From DASUPK01 sp963815045 (GTDB lineage: Bacteria; Actinomycetota; Thermoleophilia; Solirubrobacterales; 70-9), in contig CAWFET010000002.1 of assembly GCA_963815045.1 (NCBI GenBank), positions 682,001 to 746,000 on the forward strand: a stretch of 64,000 bases of DNA. The letters are read 5' to 3'. A program made the position numbers and the translations under genes. This document shows positions 1 through 8,600 of this stretch, piece after piece. The notes under the pieces are model-generated. The model was not told the origin of the DNA. It made no database searches and saw only the letters and a list, made by a program, of their open reading frames with translations. Position 1 is the stretch's first letter. Each line of letters starts with the position of its first letter.

Positions 1-82
1 GGCGGCACTGGTTCTCGCGGCCCCGGCCCGCGACTGAGACCGGCTAGAGCCCGTCGCAACCGCATCCGGCTACCTTCGCGCC
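1..82. other. Window edge and obgE upstream region
   Basis: No complete gene fits here. One plus-strand frame reads eleven codons (AALVLAAPARD) and stops at TGA 35-37, so this could be the 3' end of an upstream gene, but it is too short to identify. The obgE -10 box is at 71-76. Confidence 0.3.
71..76 (+). promoter_or_regulatory. Leaderless-type -10 box of obgE (TACCTT)
   Basis: TACCTT lies six bases before the GTG start of obgE and there is no purine-rich Shine-Dalgarno. The spacing puts the transcription start at or next to the start codon. No -35 box is clear. Confidence 0.5.
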
Positions 83-1369
83 GTGCTTTTCGATCGAGCC
101 AAGATCCACGTGGAGGGCGGCCGCGGCGGCAACGGCGTGGTCAGCTTTCGCCGAGAGGCGCACGTGCCGCGCGGCGGCCCGGATGGGGGGGACGGTGGGC
201 GCGGCGGCGACGTCGTGCTCGTCTGCGACGCGCAGCGCCGGGACCTCTCCTCGCTCGGGCGCAGCCGGCATTTCCGCGCGGGGCGCGGGGACCACGGCAA
301 GGGAGCGCGCCGGCACGGCGAGCGCGGCGAGGATCGGGTGATCGCCGTCCCGCCCGGCACGGTCGTCCACGGGCTCGACGGCTCGGAGAGCGAGCTGCTC
401 ACTGACGGCCAGCGGATGGTGGTCGCGCGGGGCGGTTCGGGAGGCCACGGGAACAAGCGCTTCGCCACCTCGACGCGTCAGGCGCCGCGCTTCGCGGAGC
501 GCGGCCTCGAGGGGGAGGCCGGTGAGATCGAGCTGCGCCTGAAGCTGCTCGCGGACGTCGGCCTGGTCGGGCTGCCGAACGCGGGGAAGTCCTCGCTCCT
601 CGCCAGGCTTACCCGGGCCGACCCCAAGGTCGCCGGGTATCCGTTCACGACCGTCGAGCCCAACCTGGGCACCATCGAGCTCGAGGGCCATCAGCTGGTG
701 CTCGCCGACATCCCGGGCCTGATCGAGGGAGCGGCGGAGGGCGCGGGCCTCGGTCACGAGTTTCTCGCGCACCTGGAGCGATGCCGGCTGCTCGTCCACC
801 TCGTGGAGGTGGAGCCCTCCGAGGGGGATCCGGAGGCGAACTACGACACGGTGCGCGGCGAGCTCGCCGGCTACGGCGCCGGGCTCGATGGCCTGCCGGA
901 GGTCGTCGCATTGTCCAAGGTCGACCTCGTTCCGGACGACGAGGCCGGCCGCCTCGTCGAGGAGTGGGGCGCGCGGCACGGATCGCGAGCGGCGGCCGTG
1001 CTCGGCATCTCGTCGGCGACGGGGGCCGGGCTGGACGAGCTCGTCCAGGCGATCTTCGCGGCGCTTCCGGAGAGCGCGGATGTAGTCACGGCGGGTGAGG
1101 GCGAGTTCGAGGCCGAGCATCGCGTCTACCGGCCCGGTGAGGAGGAGGGCTTTGACGTGGCGGCCGAAGGCGATGGCCGCTTTCGCATCGTCGGCCGCGG
1201 GATCGAGCTGCTGGTTGCGCGTCACGATCTCGAGAACCCGGAGGCGCTCGACTATCTCGAGGGACGGCTGCGGGAGATTGGCGTGATCGCCGCGCTGGAG
1301 CGCGCGGGCTTCGAGCCCGGCGACGAGGTGGTCGTCGGCGACCTCGAGTTCGAACTGGACCCGGGATGA
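83..1369 (+). CDS. obgE: GTPase Obg (CgtA), ribosome assembly and stress GTPase
   Basis: Full-length 428-residue Obg protein. The glycine-rich Obg fold fills about residues 1-158 (starting FDRAKIHVEGGRGGNG). The G domain follows: P-loop GLPNAGKSS near residue 163, G3 DIPGLIEGAAEGAGLG near 209 and a G4 motif read as SKVD near 278, where NKxD is usual. A C-terminal OCT-type region runs from about 350 to the end. Obg proteins bind the large ribosomal subunit late in assembly. The GTG start at 83 is chosen because the conserved N-terminus begins there and a TANNNT box sits six bases upstream. proB follows after seven bases, so the two are probably co-transcribed. In many bacteria obgE follows rplU-rpmA, which would lie just outside the window. 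Confidence 0.97.
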   Translation: MLFDRAKIHVEGGRGGNGVVSFRREAHVPRGGPDGGDGGRGGDVVLVCDAQRRDLSSLGRSRHFRAGRGDHGKGARRHGERGEDRVIAVPPGTVVHGLDGSESELLTDGQRMVVARGGSGGHGNKRFATSTRQAPRFAERGLEGEAGEIELRLKLLADVGLVGLPNAGKSSLLARLTRADPKVAGYPFTTVEPNLGTIELEGHQLVLADIPGLIEGAAEGAGLGHEFLAHLERCRLLVHLVEVEPSEGDPEANYDTVRGELAGYGAGLDGLPEVVALSKVDLVPDDEAGRLVEEWGARHGSRAAAVLGISSATGAGLDELVQAIFAALPESADVVTAGEGEFEAEHRVYRPGEEEGFDVAAEGDGRFRIVGRGIELLVARHDLENPEALDYLEGRLREIGVIAALERAGFEPGDEVVVGDLEFELDPG

Positions 1370-1376
1370 TTGCGCC

Positions 1377-2465
1377 ATGACCGTGGTCGCAAAACTCGGA
1401 TCGTCGATCGTCGCCGGAGAGGAGGGCGCCCTCCGCGGAGACGTCCTCGACAGCGTCTGCGCGCAGGTCGCCCAGCTCCACGCCGGGGGCGAGAACGTCG
1501 TCATGGTCACGTCCGGCGCGATCGCGCGCGGGATCCGCGTGATGGATCTCCCGGCCCGTCCCTCGGCGATCGACGAGCTCCAGGCGGCCTCGGCGGTCGG
1601 CCAGGGGAGCCTGTTCCGCGCCTATGAGGAGCGCCTGGCGAAGGGGGAGGTCCAGGCCGCCCAGGTCCTGCTGACAGCCTCCGACCTGCAGCTCCGAACC
1701 CACTACCTGAACGCCCGCCAGACGATCAGCCGGCTGCTCGCCTGGCGGGTGGTCCCGGTGGTGAACGAGAACGACACGACCGCGACCGACGAGATCACGT
1801 TCGGCGACAACGACTTCCTGGCCGCCCAGGTGGCGATCATGCTCGAGGCGCGCCTGCTCGTCCTGCTCACGGACCAGACGGGCCTCTACACGAAGGACCC
1901 GCGGCGCCACGAGGACGTCGACCTCGTCACGGAGGTGACGGAGGAGGGGCAGCTCTCCGGATACGAGATCGGGGAGCACACCTCACCGTTCGGCCTCGGC
2001 GGAATGCGCAGCAAGGTGGCGGCCGCGACGATGGCGGGGGCCTCCGGAATCGGCGCCGTCATCTGTGACGGCACGGCCGACGGGACCCTGCTGGCCGCGG
2101 CGGGGGGAGAGCGCACGGGCACGCGCTTCAGCCCGCATGCGCAGCGGGCCTCGAGCTTCAAGCTCTGGCTCAGGTACGCGAAGCCGAGTCACGGCACCCT
2201 GAGCGTCGACGACGGCGCCGCACGGGTCCTGCGCGAGAGCGGGAGCAGCCTGCTGCCGGTCGGGATCACCGAGGTCGACGGGGAGTTCGACGCCGGCGAT
2301 GCAGTCGAGGTGGCCGTCGACGGCGGGACGATCGGCAAGGGCATCGTCAACTACTCGGCCACCGAGCTCCGGAAGATCAAGGGCATGCGGACCGACCAGG
2401 TCCGCGAGCTGATGCCACACGCCTCCGAGGAGGCGGTGCACCGCGACTACTTCGTGCTGACCTGA
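1377..2465 (+). CDS. proB: Glutamate 5-kinase
   Basis: First enzyme of proline synthesis; phosphorylates glutamate to gamma-glutamyl phosphate. The amino-acid-kinase domain covers about residues 1-255, with KLGSSIV at the N-terminus, the SGAIARG loop and the substrate-site segment NENDTTATDEITFGDND. A PUA domain follows (about 275-355), as in the long ProB form. It starts seven bases after obgE, an arrangement seen in many actinobacteria. Its product is used by proA, which here lies 7 kb downstream instead of adjacent, so the proline pathway is split by a later insertion or rearrangement. Confidence 0.97.
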   Translation: MTVVAKLGSSIVAGEEGALRGDVLDSVCAQVAQLHAGGENVVMVTSGAIARGIRVMDLPARPSAIDELQAASAVGQGSLFRAYEERLAKGEVQAAQVLLTASDLQLRTHYLNARQTISRLLAWRVVPVVNENDTTATDEITFGDNDFLAAQVAIMLEARLLVLLTDQTGLYTKDPRRHEDVDLVTEVTEEGQLSGYEIGEHTSPFGLGGMRSKVAAATMAGASGIGAVICDGTADGTLLAAAGGERTGTRFSPHAQRASSFKLWLRYAKPSHGTLSVDDGAARVLRESGSSLLPVGITEVDGEFDAGDAVEVAVDGGTIGKGIVNYSATELRKIKGMRTDQVRELMPHASEEAVHRDYFVLT

Positions 2466-2559
2466 AGGACTGGTGTTCGCAGCCGGACGCTTCTTGTTGA
2501 CCGGGCGCGTACCTCCGCAATAGGTTCTATGCGTCGGAGGGACCAATCAGGAGGGTGAG

Positions 2560-4200
2560 ATGAGTAAGCGGCAGCGGCGTCGGCAGGAACAGAGGCGTAG
2601 GCAGGCAGAGAGGCGAGGTCCAGGCAAGCGGAAGGTCGCCGCGGGCGCGACCGTCGCGATGGGCGCCACGCTGGTGGCGACGGGAAGCGCCCAGGCCGCG
2701 ACCTTCAACGTGTCGAACCTGAATGACGACGGCCCGGGAAGCCTTCGCCAGGCCATCAAGGACGCCAACACCAATGGGATCGGCTCGGACGACATCGTCT
2801 TCGCCTCCGGACTGAGCGGCACGATCGACGTCGGCTCGAGCGGCAACGGCGGCCTCTATGCGCTGACCGCGATGAACATCAAGGGCCCGGGGGCTGACAA
2901 GCTCACGCTGCGCGGCGGCGGCGCGAACCTCGACTACGTCTTCTACAGCGGGACCGACAGCAGCTTCTACGGGGCGAGCGCAGGCGACCCGGTCACGCTG
3001 TCCGGCGTGACGATCACCGGTGGAAATGCCGCAGGGCACAAGAACGCCAGCTACACGAGCGGAGGGGGGATCTGGAATCAGGACTTCAACCTGACCGTCT
3101 CGGCGTCGGTGATCGCCGGTAACTACGCCCAAAACGATGGCGGCGGCATCTTCAGCGCCACGCCACAGGGATCGCTCACGGTCGTCGATTCCACCGTGAG
3201 CGGCAACAACGCCAGCTCCGGCGACAGCTCGTATGGAGGCGGCATCATGAGCAACAGTCCCGTGACGATCCAACGCTCGACCGTGTCGGGCAACACCGCC
3301 GGCGGCGACGGCGGTGGCATCTACGTTGAGGACCACGTCTCGTTGCCGCTGACGATCGAGAACTCGACGATTGCAGACAACTCGTCGGTCGCGAACGGCG
3401 GCGATGATGAGGGCGGTGGCACCTGGAACTACCAGGGTCCGACCGTCATCAGGAGCTCGACCATCACCGGCAACCGCGTCGGCGGCCCCGGGGGCCTCGG
3501 CGGCGGCGTCTACACAGGCGCCGTCTACACCGCGGTGATCACCAACACGATCCTCGCGAACAATCACGGCACCAAGGGGAATGACCTCTACCTGCGGGGT
3601 GACGGTCAGGTCGGCTTCTCGCTGATCAAGGACACCGCGAATGCGACCCAAACGGGGCATTCGCTGAACCAGACGGGTCCGAACGTGTTCGGCGTCGACC
3701 CGCAGCTGGGCGGACTGGCGAGCAACGGCGGCCCGACCCAGACGGAGGCCCCGGCGGCGAGTAGCCCGGTGGTCGACAAGGGCAACGCCTCCGGCCTGAA
3801 TTCAGACCAGCGCGGCGTGCTCCGGCCGATCGACTTCCCGGCGATCCCGAACGCCGCCGGCGGTGACGGCTCGGACATGGGAGCCGTCGAGCTGCAGCCG
3901 AGCAACCGATTCAAGCTCGGCAAGCTGAAGCGGAACAAGAACAAGGGCACGGCCAAGCAGCTGGTGCTTTTGCCCCTGCCGGACGCGGGCACCGTGACGA
4001 TCAAGGGCAAGGGCCTGAAGACGAAGACGCGCAAGGTGACCGGCGGCAAGAAGGTGAAGCTGCCGGTGATCGCGAAGGGCAAGAAGCGAAAGGCGCTCAA
4101 TCACACGGGCAAGGCCAAGATCAAGGCCAAGGTGACCTACAAGCCGACGGGGAGTACGGTGAAGACGCTGAAGCGCAAGCTGAAGCTGCTGAAGCGCTGA
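2560..4200 (+). CDS. Secreted right-handed beta-helix repeat protein with lysine-rich C-terminal module
   Basis: A 546-residue predicted secreted protein. The N-terminus is very basic (many R and K in residues 2-28), followed by a hydrophobic signal segment ending near SAQA (about residue 46). The mature start, NVSNLNDDGPGSLRQAI, resembles the opening motif of extracellular beta-helix proteins with CSLREA-type N-termini. The middle has repeated VTISGNTA-like and GGGI turns (SGVTITGGNA, STVSGNNA, STVSGNTAGG, STITGN), the hallmark of polymorphic-toxin or pectate-lyase-like parallel beta-helices. No catalytic site is recognisable. The last 95 residues are lysine-rich with an immunoglobulin-like beta pattern, perhaps for cell-wall or polyanion binding. 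A good Shine-Dalgarno (CAGGAGGGTGAG) precedes the ATG, unlike most neighbours. Confidence 0.8.
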   Translation: MSKRQRRRQEQRRRQAERRGPGKRKVAAGATVAMGATLVATGSAQAATFNVSNLNDDGPGSLRQAIKDANTNGIGSDDIVFASGLSGTIDVGSSGNGGLYALTAMNIKGPGADKLTLRGGGANLDYVFYSGTDSSFYGASAGDPVTLSGVTITGGNAAGHKNASYTSGGGIWNQDFNLTVSASVIAGNYAQNDGGGIFSATPQGSLTVVDSTVSGNNASSGDSSYGGGIMSNSPVTIQRSTVSGNTAGGDGGGIYVEDHVSLPLTIENSTIADNSSVANGGDDEGGGTWNYQGPTVIRSSTITGNRVGGPGGLGGGVYTGAVYTAVITNTILANNHGTKGNDLYLRGDGQVGFSLIKDTANATQTGHSLNQTGPNVFGVDPQLGGLASNGGPTQTEAPAASSPVVDKGNASGLNSDQRGVLRPIDFPAIPNAAGGDGSDMGAVELQPSNRFKLGKLKRNKNKGTAKQLVLLPLPDAGTVTIKGKGLKTKTRKVTGGKKVKLPVIAKGKKRKALNHTGKAKIKAKVTYKPTGSTVKTLKRKLKLLKR

Positions 4201-4272
4201 TCGGCGCGAACGACCCCGGCCAGGCGGTGCGCCCCGGTCTCGCGAATTGGCCAGCCAGCCAGTCCGACGTAC

Positions 4273-4278
4273 TAGAGT
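4273..4278 (+). promoter_or_regulatory. Leaderless-type -10 box of the GMC oxidoreductase (TAGAGT)
   Basis: TAGAGT lies eight bases before the ATG at 4287. A weak TTGGCC lies 20 bases further upstream. This box favours the 4287 start over the in-frame GTG at 4227, which lies upstream of the promoter. Confidence 0.4.
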
Positions 4279-4286
4279 CCCATTCG

Positions 4287-6308
4287 ATGGGCTCCGGAGA
4301 GGAAGCGGGAACGGTGCTGAGCGACGCGCAGCAGGCGATCCTGACCGCGGTCTGCGACACAGTCGTCCCCTCGCTGCCGCGCGATCGCGACCCGGAGGGC
4401 CTCTGGGGCCGCAGGGCGAGCGACGTCGGTGTCGACGTCGGCGCGGCGCAGCTGATCTCCGAGATTCCCGATCCGGAGCTTCGAGGTGGGCTCCTGATGC
4501 TGCTCGACGCGCTGGGCGGCCAGGGAATCACCCGGGCGCCGTCGCAGGAGTCGAGGGAGCAGATCCTTCGCAACACGGCCCTCGCCGACCCGCGCGCCGC
4601 CGCCGGGGTCGCGGCGCTGATCGGGATGACGCTCTTCCTCCACTACGGCGCGCCAGACCCGCAGACGGGTCAGAACCCGAACTGGAAGGCCTTCCGGTAC
4701 CCCGGGCCGACCTCGCCGCCGCCTCAGGTCGAGAAGCCGCTGCGGATCCATGAGCCGCAGGGCGCTGAGGAGACGATCGAGGCCGACGTCTGCATCGTCG
4801 GATCCGGCTCCGGTGGGGCGGTCATGGCGGCGGTCCTCGCGGCGCGCGGACTCGACGTCGTCGTGCTCGAGGCCGCCGGCTATTACAACGAGTCGGACTT
4901 CACGCAGCTCGAGCTGCCGGCCTACCAGCAGATGTTCTGGCGGGGCGGGCCCAACCCGACCGCGGACGGGAACGTCAGCCTCGTCGCCGGGACCACGCTC
5001 GGAGGCGGCACCACCATCAACTGGACGAACTGCCTGCGCACCCGGCCCGGGGTCCGTGAGGAGTGGGCCGAGCACGGACTCGGCGATGTCGGCGAGTCTG
5101 CGTATGACCGCCATCTCGACACGGTCCTGGAGCGCATCAGCGCCAACGACCGGTGCAGCGACCTGAATGGGACTCAGCAGCGGCTGCGAGAGGGGACCGA
5201 GGCGCTCGGCTGGAGCTTCGAGACGATCGTGCGCAACACGGACGAGAAGACCTATTCGCCCGAGACGGCGGCCTATCTCGGATTCGGCGATCAATCCGGG
5301 AGCAAGCAGAGCGCCGACCGGACCTGGCTCGCCGACGCGCAGGGGCACGGGGCGCGCTTCCTCACCTTCACTCGCGCGACGAGAATTCTCACCGAGGGCG
5401 GCCGAGCCGCCGGAGTCGAGGCGGTCTGGCAGACGCCGGATGGGCGCAGCGCCCAGGTGACGGTGAAGGCGCCGCGCGTGGTCGTGGCCTGCGGCTCGCT
5501 CGAATCACCGGCTCTGCTGCTGCGATCGGAAATCGGTGGCCCGGCGGTCGGGCAAAACCTGAGGCTGCACCCGTCGAGCGTCGTCGGTGGCGCCTATGGC
5601 ACCGACCAGGAGGCATGGTGGGGCGCGCCGCAGGCTGGGCTCTGCGACGAGTTCGCGGACACCGGTGAGGGCTTTGGCTTCCTGATCGAGACGGCGCAGT
5701 ATGCGCCCGGGCTGATCGGCTCGGCGACGCCGTGGATCTCCGCCATTGATCACAAGCAGCGCATGGAGGAGTTCCGCTTCACGGCCAACTTCATCTCGCT
5801 GACGCGCGACCGAGGGGCCGGGCAGGTGATGGTCGACGCCAATGGTGAGGCGATGCCGCTCTACTCGGTCACCGATCCGCTCGACCTGGAGAACCTGAAG
5901 AAGGGAATCGAGGTTCAGATCCGCCTGCACGAGGCCGCGGGAGCGCACCAGATCGGCCCGCTCGCCGAGGGTGCGCCGACCTGGCGCCGAGGCGACGACC
6001 TGGAGGCGTTCATCGCGGCCGTCAAGCGAATCCCGTTCCGCGCCGGCGGCTACAAGCTCTTCAGCGCCCACCAGATGGGGAGCTGCCGGATGGGCGAGGA
6101 CCCCCAGGCCTCCGTTGCGGGACCATGGGGCGAGCTGCACGACACCAAGGGCGTCTGGATCGGGGACGGCAGCGCCTTCCCGACCTCGTCAGGAACCAAT
6201 CCGATGGTGTCGATCATGGCGCTCTCCCACCGCACCGCCGAGGCGATCGCTGACGATGCCGGCGCACACGCGGCGCCCGCGGAGTCCGCCGAAGCACAAC
6301 CCGCTTAA
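4287..6308 (+). CDS. GMC-family FAD alcohol oxidoreductase (long-chain alcohol oxidase type)
   Basis: A 673-residue flavoenzyme. The first about 130 residues (SDAQQAILTAVCDTVVPSLP onward) resemble the gluconate-dehydrogenase subunit 3 type region fused at the N-terminus of long-chain alcohol oxidases. The FAD dinucleotide motif VGSGSGGAV is near residue 171. The GMC C-terminal domain holds SAHQMGSCRMG and GDGSAFPTSSGTNPM, carrying the conserved His and Asn. GMC enzymes oxidise alcohols to aldehydes. The aldehyde dehydrogenase 29 bases downstream would take the next step to an acid, so this pair is probably an alcohol catabolism unit. The substrate cannot be read from sequence. A GTG at 4314 preceded by GGAGAGGAA is an alternative start. 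Confidence 0.88.
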   Translation: MGSGEEAGTVLSDAQQAILTAVCDTVVPSLPRDRDPEGLWGRRASDVGVDVGAAQLISEIPDPELRGGLLMLLDALGGQGITRAPSQESREQILRNTALADPRAAAGVAALIGMTLFLHYGAPDPQTGQNPNWKAFRYPGPTSPPPQVEKPLRIHEPQGAEETIEADVCIVGSGSGGAVMAAVLAARGLDVVVLEAAGYYNESDFTQLELPAYQQMFWRGGPNPTADGNVSLVAGTTLGGGTTINWTNCLRTRPGVREEWAEHGLGDVGESAYDRHLDTVLERISANDRCSDLNGTQQRLREGTEALGWSFETIVRNTDEKTYSPETAAYLGFGDQSGSKQSADRTWLADAQGHGARFLTFTRATRILTEGGRAAGVEAVWQTPDGRSAQVTVKAPRVVVACGSLESPALLLRSEIGGPAVGQNLRLHPSSVVGGAYGTDQEAWWGAPQAGLCDEFADTGEGFGFLIETAQYAPGLIGSATPWISAIDHKQRMEEFRFTANFISLTRDRGAGQVMVDANGEAMPLYSVTDPLDLENLKKGIEVQIRLHEAAGAHQIGPLAEGAPTWRRGDDLEAFIAAVKRIPFRAGGYKLFSAHQMGSCRMGEDPQASVAGPWGELHDTKGVWIGDGSAFPTSSGTNPMVSIMALSHRTAEAIADDAGAHAAPAESAEAQPA

Positions 6309-6337
6309 AGAGAACTTCGACCCAGGAGGAATCGAAC

Positions 6338-7831
6338 GTGGCCACTGAGACCGCAGCTCCCGCCTCTGATGAACGGCGCCCACAAACTTCGGCGCCGGGT
6401 AGACCCACAGAAGAGATCGTCCGCGACCGCCTCTACATCGGCGGGGAGTGGGTTGAGCCCGCCGGCAGCGACACGATTGAGGTGATCGACTCGACCACCG
6501 AGCAGGTGATCGGCCGGATCCCCGAGGGCACGCCCGAGGACGTCGATCGTGCGGTGGCCGCGGCGCGCGCCGGGTTCGAGGCCTGGCGCCAGGTCCCGGT
6601 CGAGCAGCGCGTGGATGCCTGCACCGCGATCAGCGCGGCGCTGGCCGAGCGCGCGGATGAGATCGCGGCCCTGGTGTCCGCCGAGGTCGGGATGCCGCTG
6701 CCGCTCGCGCGCCAGATCCAGGCCGGCCTGCCGGCGATGGACTTCGGCTCGATGGCCCAGGTCGCGTCGGAGGTCGCCTGGGAGGAGCAGATCGGCAACT
6801 CGCTGATCGTGCGCGAGCCGGTGGGCGTCGTTGGCTGCATCACCCCCTGGAACTATCCGCTCCACCAGATCTGCGCCAAGGTGGGCCCGGCGCTGACCGC
6901 GGGTTGCTCCGTGGTGGTCAAGCCGAGCGAGGTGACTCCGCTCACCTCGTTCATCCTCGCCGAGATCGTCGACTCGCTCGACCTGCCCGCCGGGGTGTTC
7001 AACCTGGTCACCGGCTTCGGCCCCGTCGTGGGCGAGGCGATCGCCGCGCACGACGACGTCGACATGGTCTCCTTCACCGGCTCGACTCGGGCCGGCCGCC
7101 GGGTGTCCGAGGTCGCCTCGCAGAACATCAAGCGGGTCGCGCTGGAACTCGGCGGGAAGTCGGCGAACGTGATCCTCGACGATGCCGATCTGAAGGCTGC
7201 GGTCGGCTACGGCGTGTCCAACTGCTACCTGAACTCGGGCCAGACCTGCAGCGCCCACACGCGGATGCTGGTGCCCCGGGAGAAGCTGCAGGAGGCCGAG
7301 CAGATTGCGGCGGCGGCAGCCGAGAAGGCGACGCCGGGCGATCCGTTCGAGGCCGGCACCCGCCTCGGGCCGCTGGTCTCCGAGGCCCAGCAGGAGCGCG
7401 TGCGGAGCTTCATCGAGAAGGGCCAGGAGGAGGGCGCCAAGCTCGTCACGGGCGGCGTCGAGCCGCCGGAGGGCCTGGACACCGGGTACTTCGTGCGGCC
7501 GACGGTCTTCTCGGACGTGAAGCCGGACATGACGATCGCCCAGGAGGAGATCTTCGGCCCGGTGCTCTCGATCATCCCCTACGACTCCGAGGACGAGGCG
7601 GCCGAGATAGCCAACAGCACGATCTATGGGCTGGACGGGGGCGTCTGGTCAGCCGACCCAGAGCGGGCGAAGCAATTCGCACGCCGGATGCGCACGGGCC
7701 AGGTTCAGATCAACGGCGCCACGTTCAATCCGCTGGCACCATTCGGCGGCTACAAGCAGTCGGGCAGTGGCCGCGAATACGGCCGCTTCGGCCTCGAGGA
7801 GTTCCTCGAGACCAAGAGCATCCAGCTCTAG
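6338..7831 (+). CDS. NAD(P)-dependent aldehyde dehydrogenase
   Basis: A 497-residue class I/II aldehyde dehydrogenase. Visible features are the NAD-binding segment TPWNYPL, FTGSTRAGR, the general-base Glu in ELGGKS (near residue 270), the catalytic Cys in SGQTCS (near 304) and the late EEIFGPVL and PFGGYKQSG motifs. It oxidises an aldehyde to a carboxylate. The GTG start has a strong Shine-Dalgarno (AGGAGGA at 6324-6330, seven bases away). It directly follows the GMC oxidoreductase, so the likely substrate is that enzyme's aldehyde product. Betaine-aldehyde dehydrogenases are close relatives, but no choline-pathway neighbour supports that role. Confidence 0.93.
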   Translation: MATETAAPASDERRPQTSAPGRPTEEIVRDRLYIGGEWVEPAGSDTIEVIDSTTEQVIGRIPEGTPEDVDRAVAAARAGFEAWRQVPVEQRVDACTAISAALAERADEIAALVSAEVGMPLPLARQIQAGLPAMDFGSMAQVASEVAWEEQIGNSLIVREPVGVVGCITPWNYPLHQICAKVGPALTAGCSVVVKPSEVTPLTSFILAEIVDSLDLPAGVFNLVTGFGPVVGEAIAAHDDVDMVSFTGSTRAGRRVSEVASQNIKRVALELGGKSANVILDDADLKAAVGYGVSNCYLNSGQTCSAHTRMLVPREKLQEAEQIAAAAAEKATPGDPFEAGTRLGPLVSEAQQERVRSFIEKGQEEGAKLVTGGVEPPEGLDTGYFVRPTVFSDVKPDMTIAQEEIFGPVLSIIPYDSEDEAAEIANSTIYGLDGGVWSADPERAKQFARRMRTGQVQINGATFNPLAPFGGYKQSGSGREYGRFGLEEFLETKSIQL

Positions 7832-7867
7832 GGCCCAACCGTTTCCGGCGGGCGGGTCCTGTCGCGC

Positions 7868-7919
7868 CGAGAAAAACGCATCCTGTGGTACGGGCGTGTC
7901 CACGGATGCGTTTTTCTCG
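7868..7919. terminator. Bidirectional terminator-like hairpin
   Basis: A perfect 16-bp inverted repeat (7868-7883 with 7904-7919) has AAAAA in the left arm and TTTTT in the right arm. An inner GTGG/CCAC extension leaves an 11-base loop. It lies 36 bases after the aldehyde dehydrogenase stop and fits an intrinsic terminator that could work on either strand. Downstream sequence is GC-rich, without further T residues. Confidence 0.6.
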
Positions 7920-7973
7920 CCGCACCACCCGCCCGAGGGACCGTTTCGATCGAGGGGACCGGCGGGTAACCGC

Positions 7974-7992
7974 GTCTGAGCAAGCTTCAGAC
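7974..7992 (+). promoter_or_regulatory. Small hairpin in the leader of the PfpI-like gene
   Basis: GTCTGA (7974-7979) and TCAGAC (7987-7992) form a perfect 6-bp stem with a 7-base loop. It ends two bases before the Shine-Dalgarno AAAGGAG of the next gene. It could influence translation or be incidental. Confidence 0.3.
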
Positions 7993-8008
7993 GAAAGGAG
8001 CCGATCCA

Positions 8009-8593
8009 ATGGCGAACGAACTCGAGGGCAAGAGGATTGCCTTCTTGATGGCCAATGAGGGCGTCGAGCAGGTTGAGTACTTCGAGCCGCGCAAGGCGGT
8101 CGAGGAGGCCGGTGCGGACGTCGACGTGATCGCGACCGAGTCCGGGCAGGTCCAGGGCTTCGAGCACCTCGACAAGGGCGAGACCTGGGACGTCGACGTG
8201 ACGACGGCCGAGGCCAAGGCGGACGACTACGACGGTGTGGTCCTGCCGGGCGGCGTCGCCAACCCGGACAACCTGCGGACCGACGAGGACGCCGTGCGCT
8301 TCCTGCGCGAGTTCTTCGCCGCGGGCAAGCCGGTCGGGGCGATCTGCCACGCCCCGTGGATGCTCGTCGAAGCGGACGTGGTCGATGGCCGCAAGGTGAC
8401 CTCGTTCCCGAGCGTGCAGACCGACATTCGCAATGTCGGCGGGAACTGGGTCGACGAGGAGGTCGTCGTGGACTCCGGGCTGGTGACCTCGCGCAGGCCC
8501 GACGACATCCCGGCGTTCAACTCGAAGATCGTCGAGGAGTTCGCCGAGGGCGTCCACGAGGAGCAGCGGGACAAGGCCGAGGCCGCCTCGTAG
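8009..8593 (+). CDS. PfpI/DJ-1 superfamily protein (class I glutamine amidotransferase-like)
   Basis: A 194-residue protein of the PfpI/YhbO branch of the DJ-1 superfamily. It starts GKRIAFLMANEGVEQVEY, has the acidic residue in FEPRKAVEEAG and the nucleophile elbow GAICHAPW with Cys near residue 113. It ends with the DDIPAFN motif typical of PfpI-like proteins. Members act as general stress proteins; deglycase, protease and chaperone roles have been proposed and the true activity is debated. An AAAGGAG Shine-Dalgarno precedes the ATG. It stands alone between a terminator-like hairpin and a convergent hydrolase. Confidence 0.9.
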   Translation: MANELEGKRIAFLMANEGVEQVEYFEPRKAVEEAGADVDVIATESGQVQGFEHLDKGETWDVDVTTAEAKADDYDGVVLPGGVANPDNLRTDEDAVRFLREFFAAGKPVGAICHAPWMLVEADVVDGRKVTSFPSVQTDIRNVGGNWVDEEVVVDSGLVTSRRPDDIPAFNSKIVEEFAEGVHEEQRDKAEAAS

Positions 8594-8600
8594 GCGTGGC

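Noticed and set aside
44..1510. 488-codon minus-strand open frame opposite obgE
   Set aside because: obgE on the plus strand has full family motifs; the minus frame has none.
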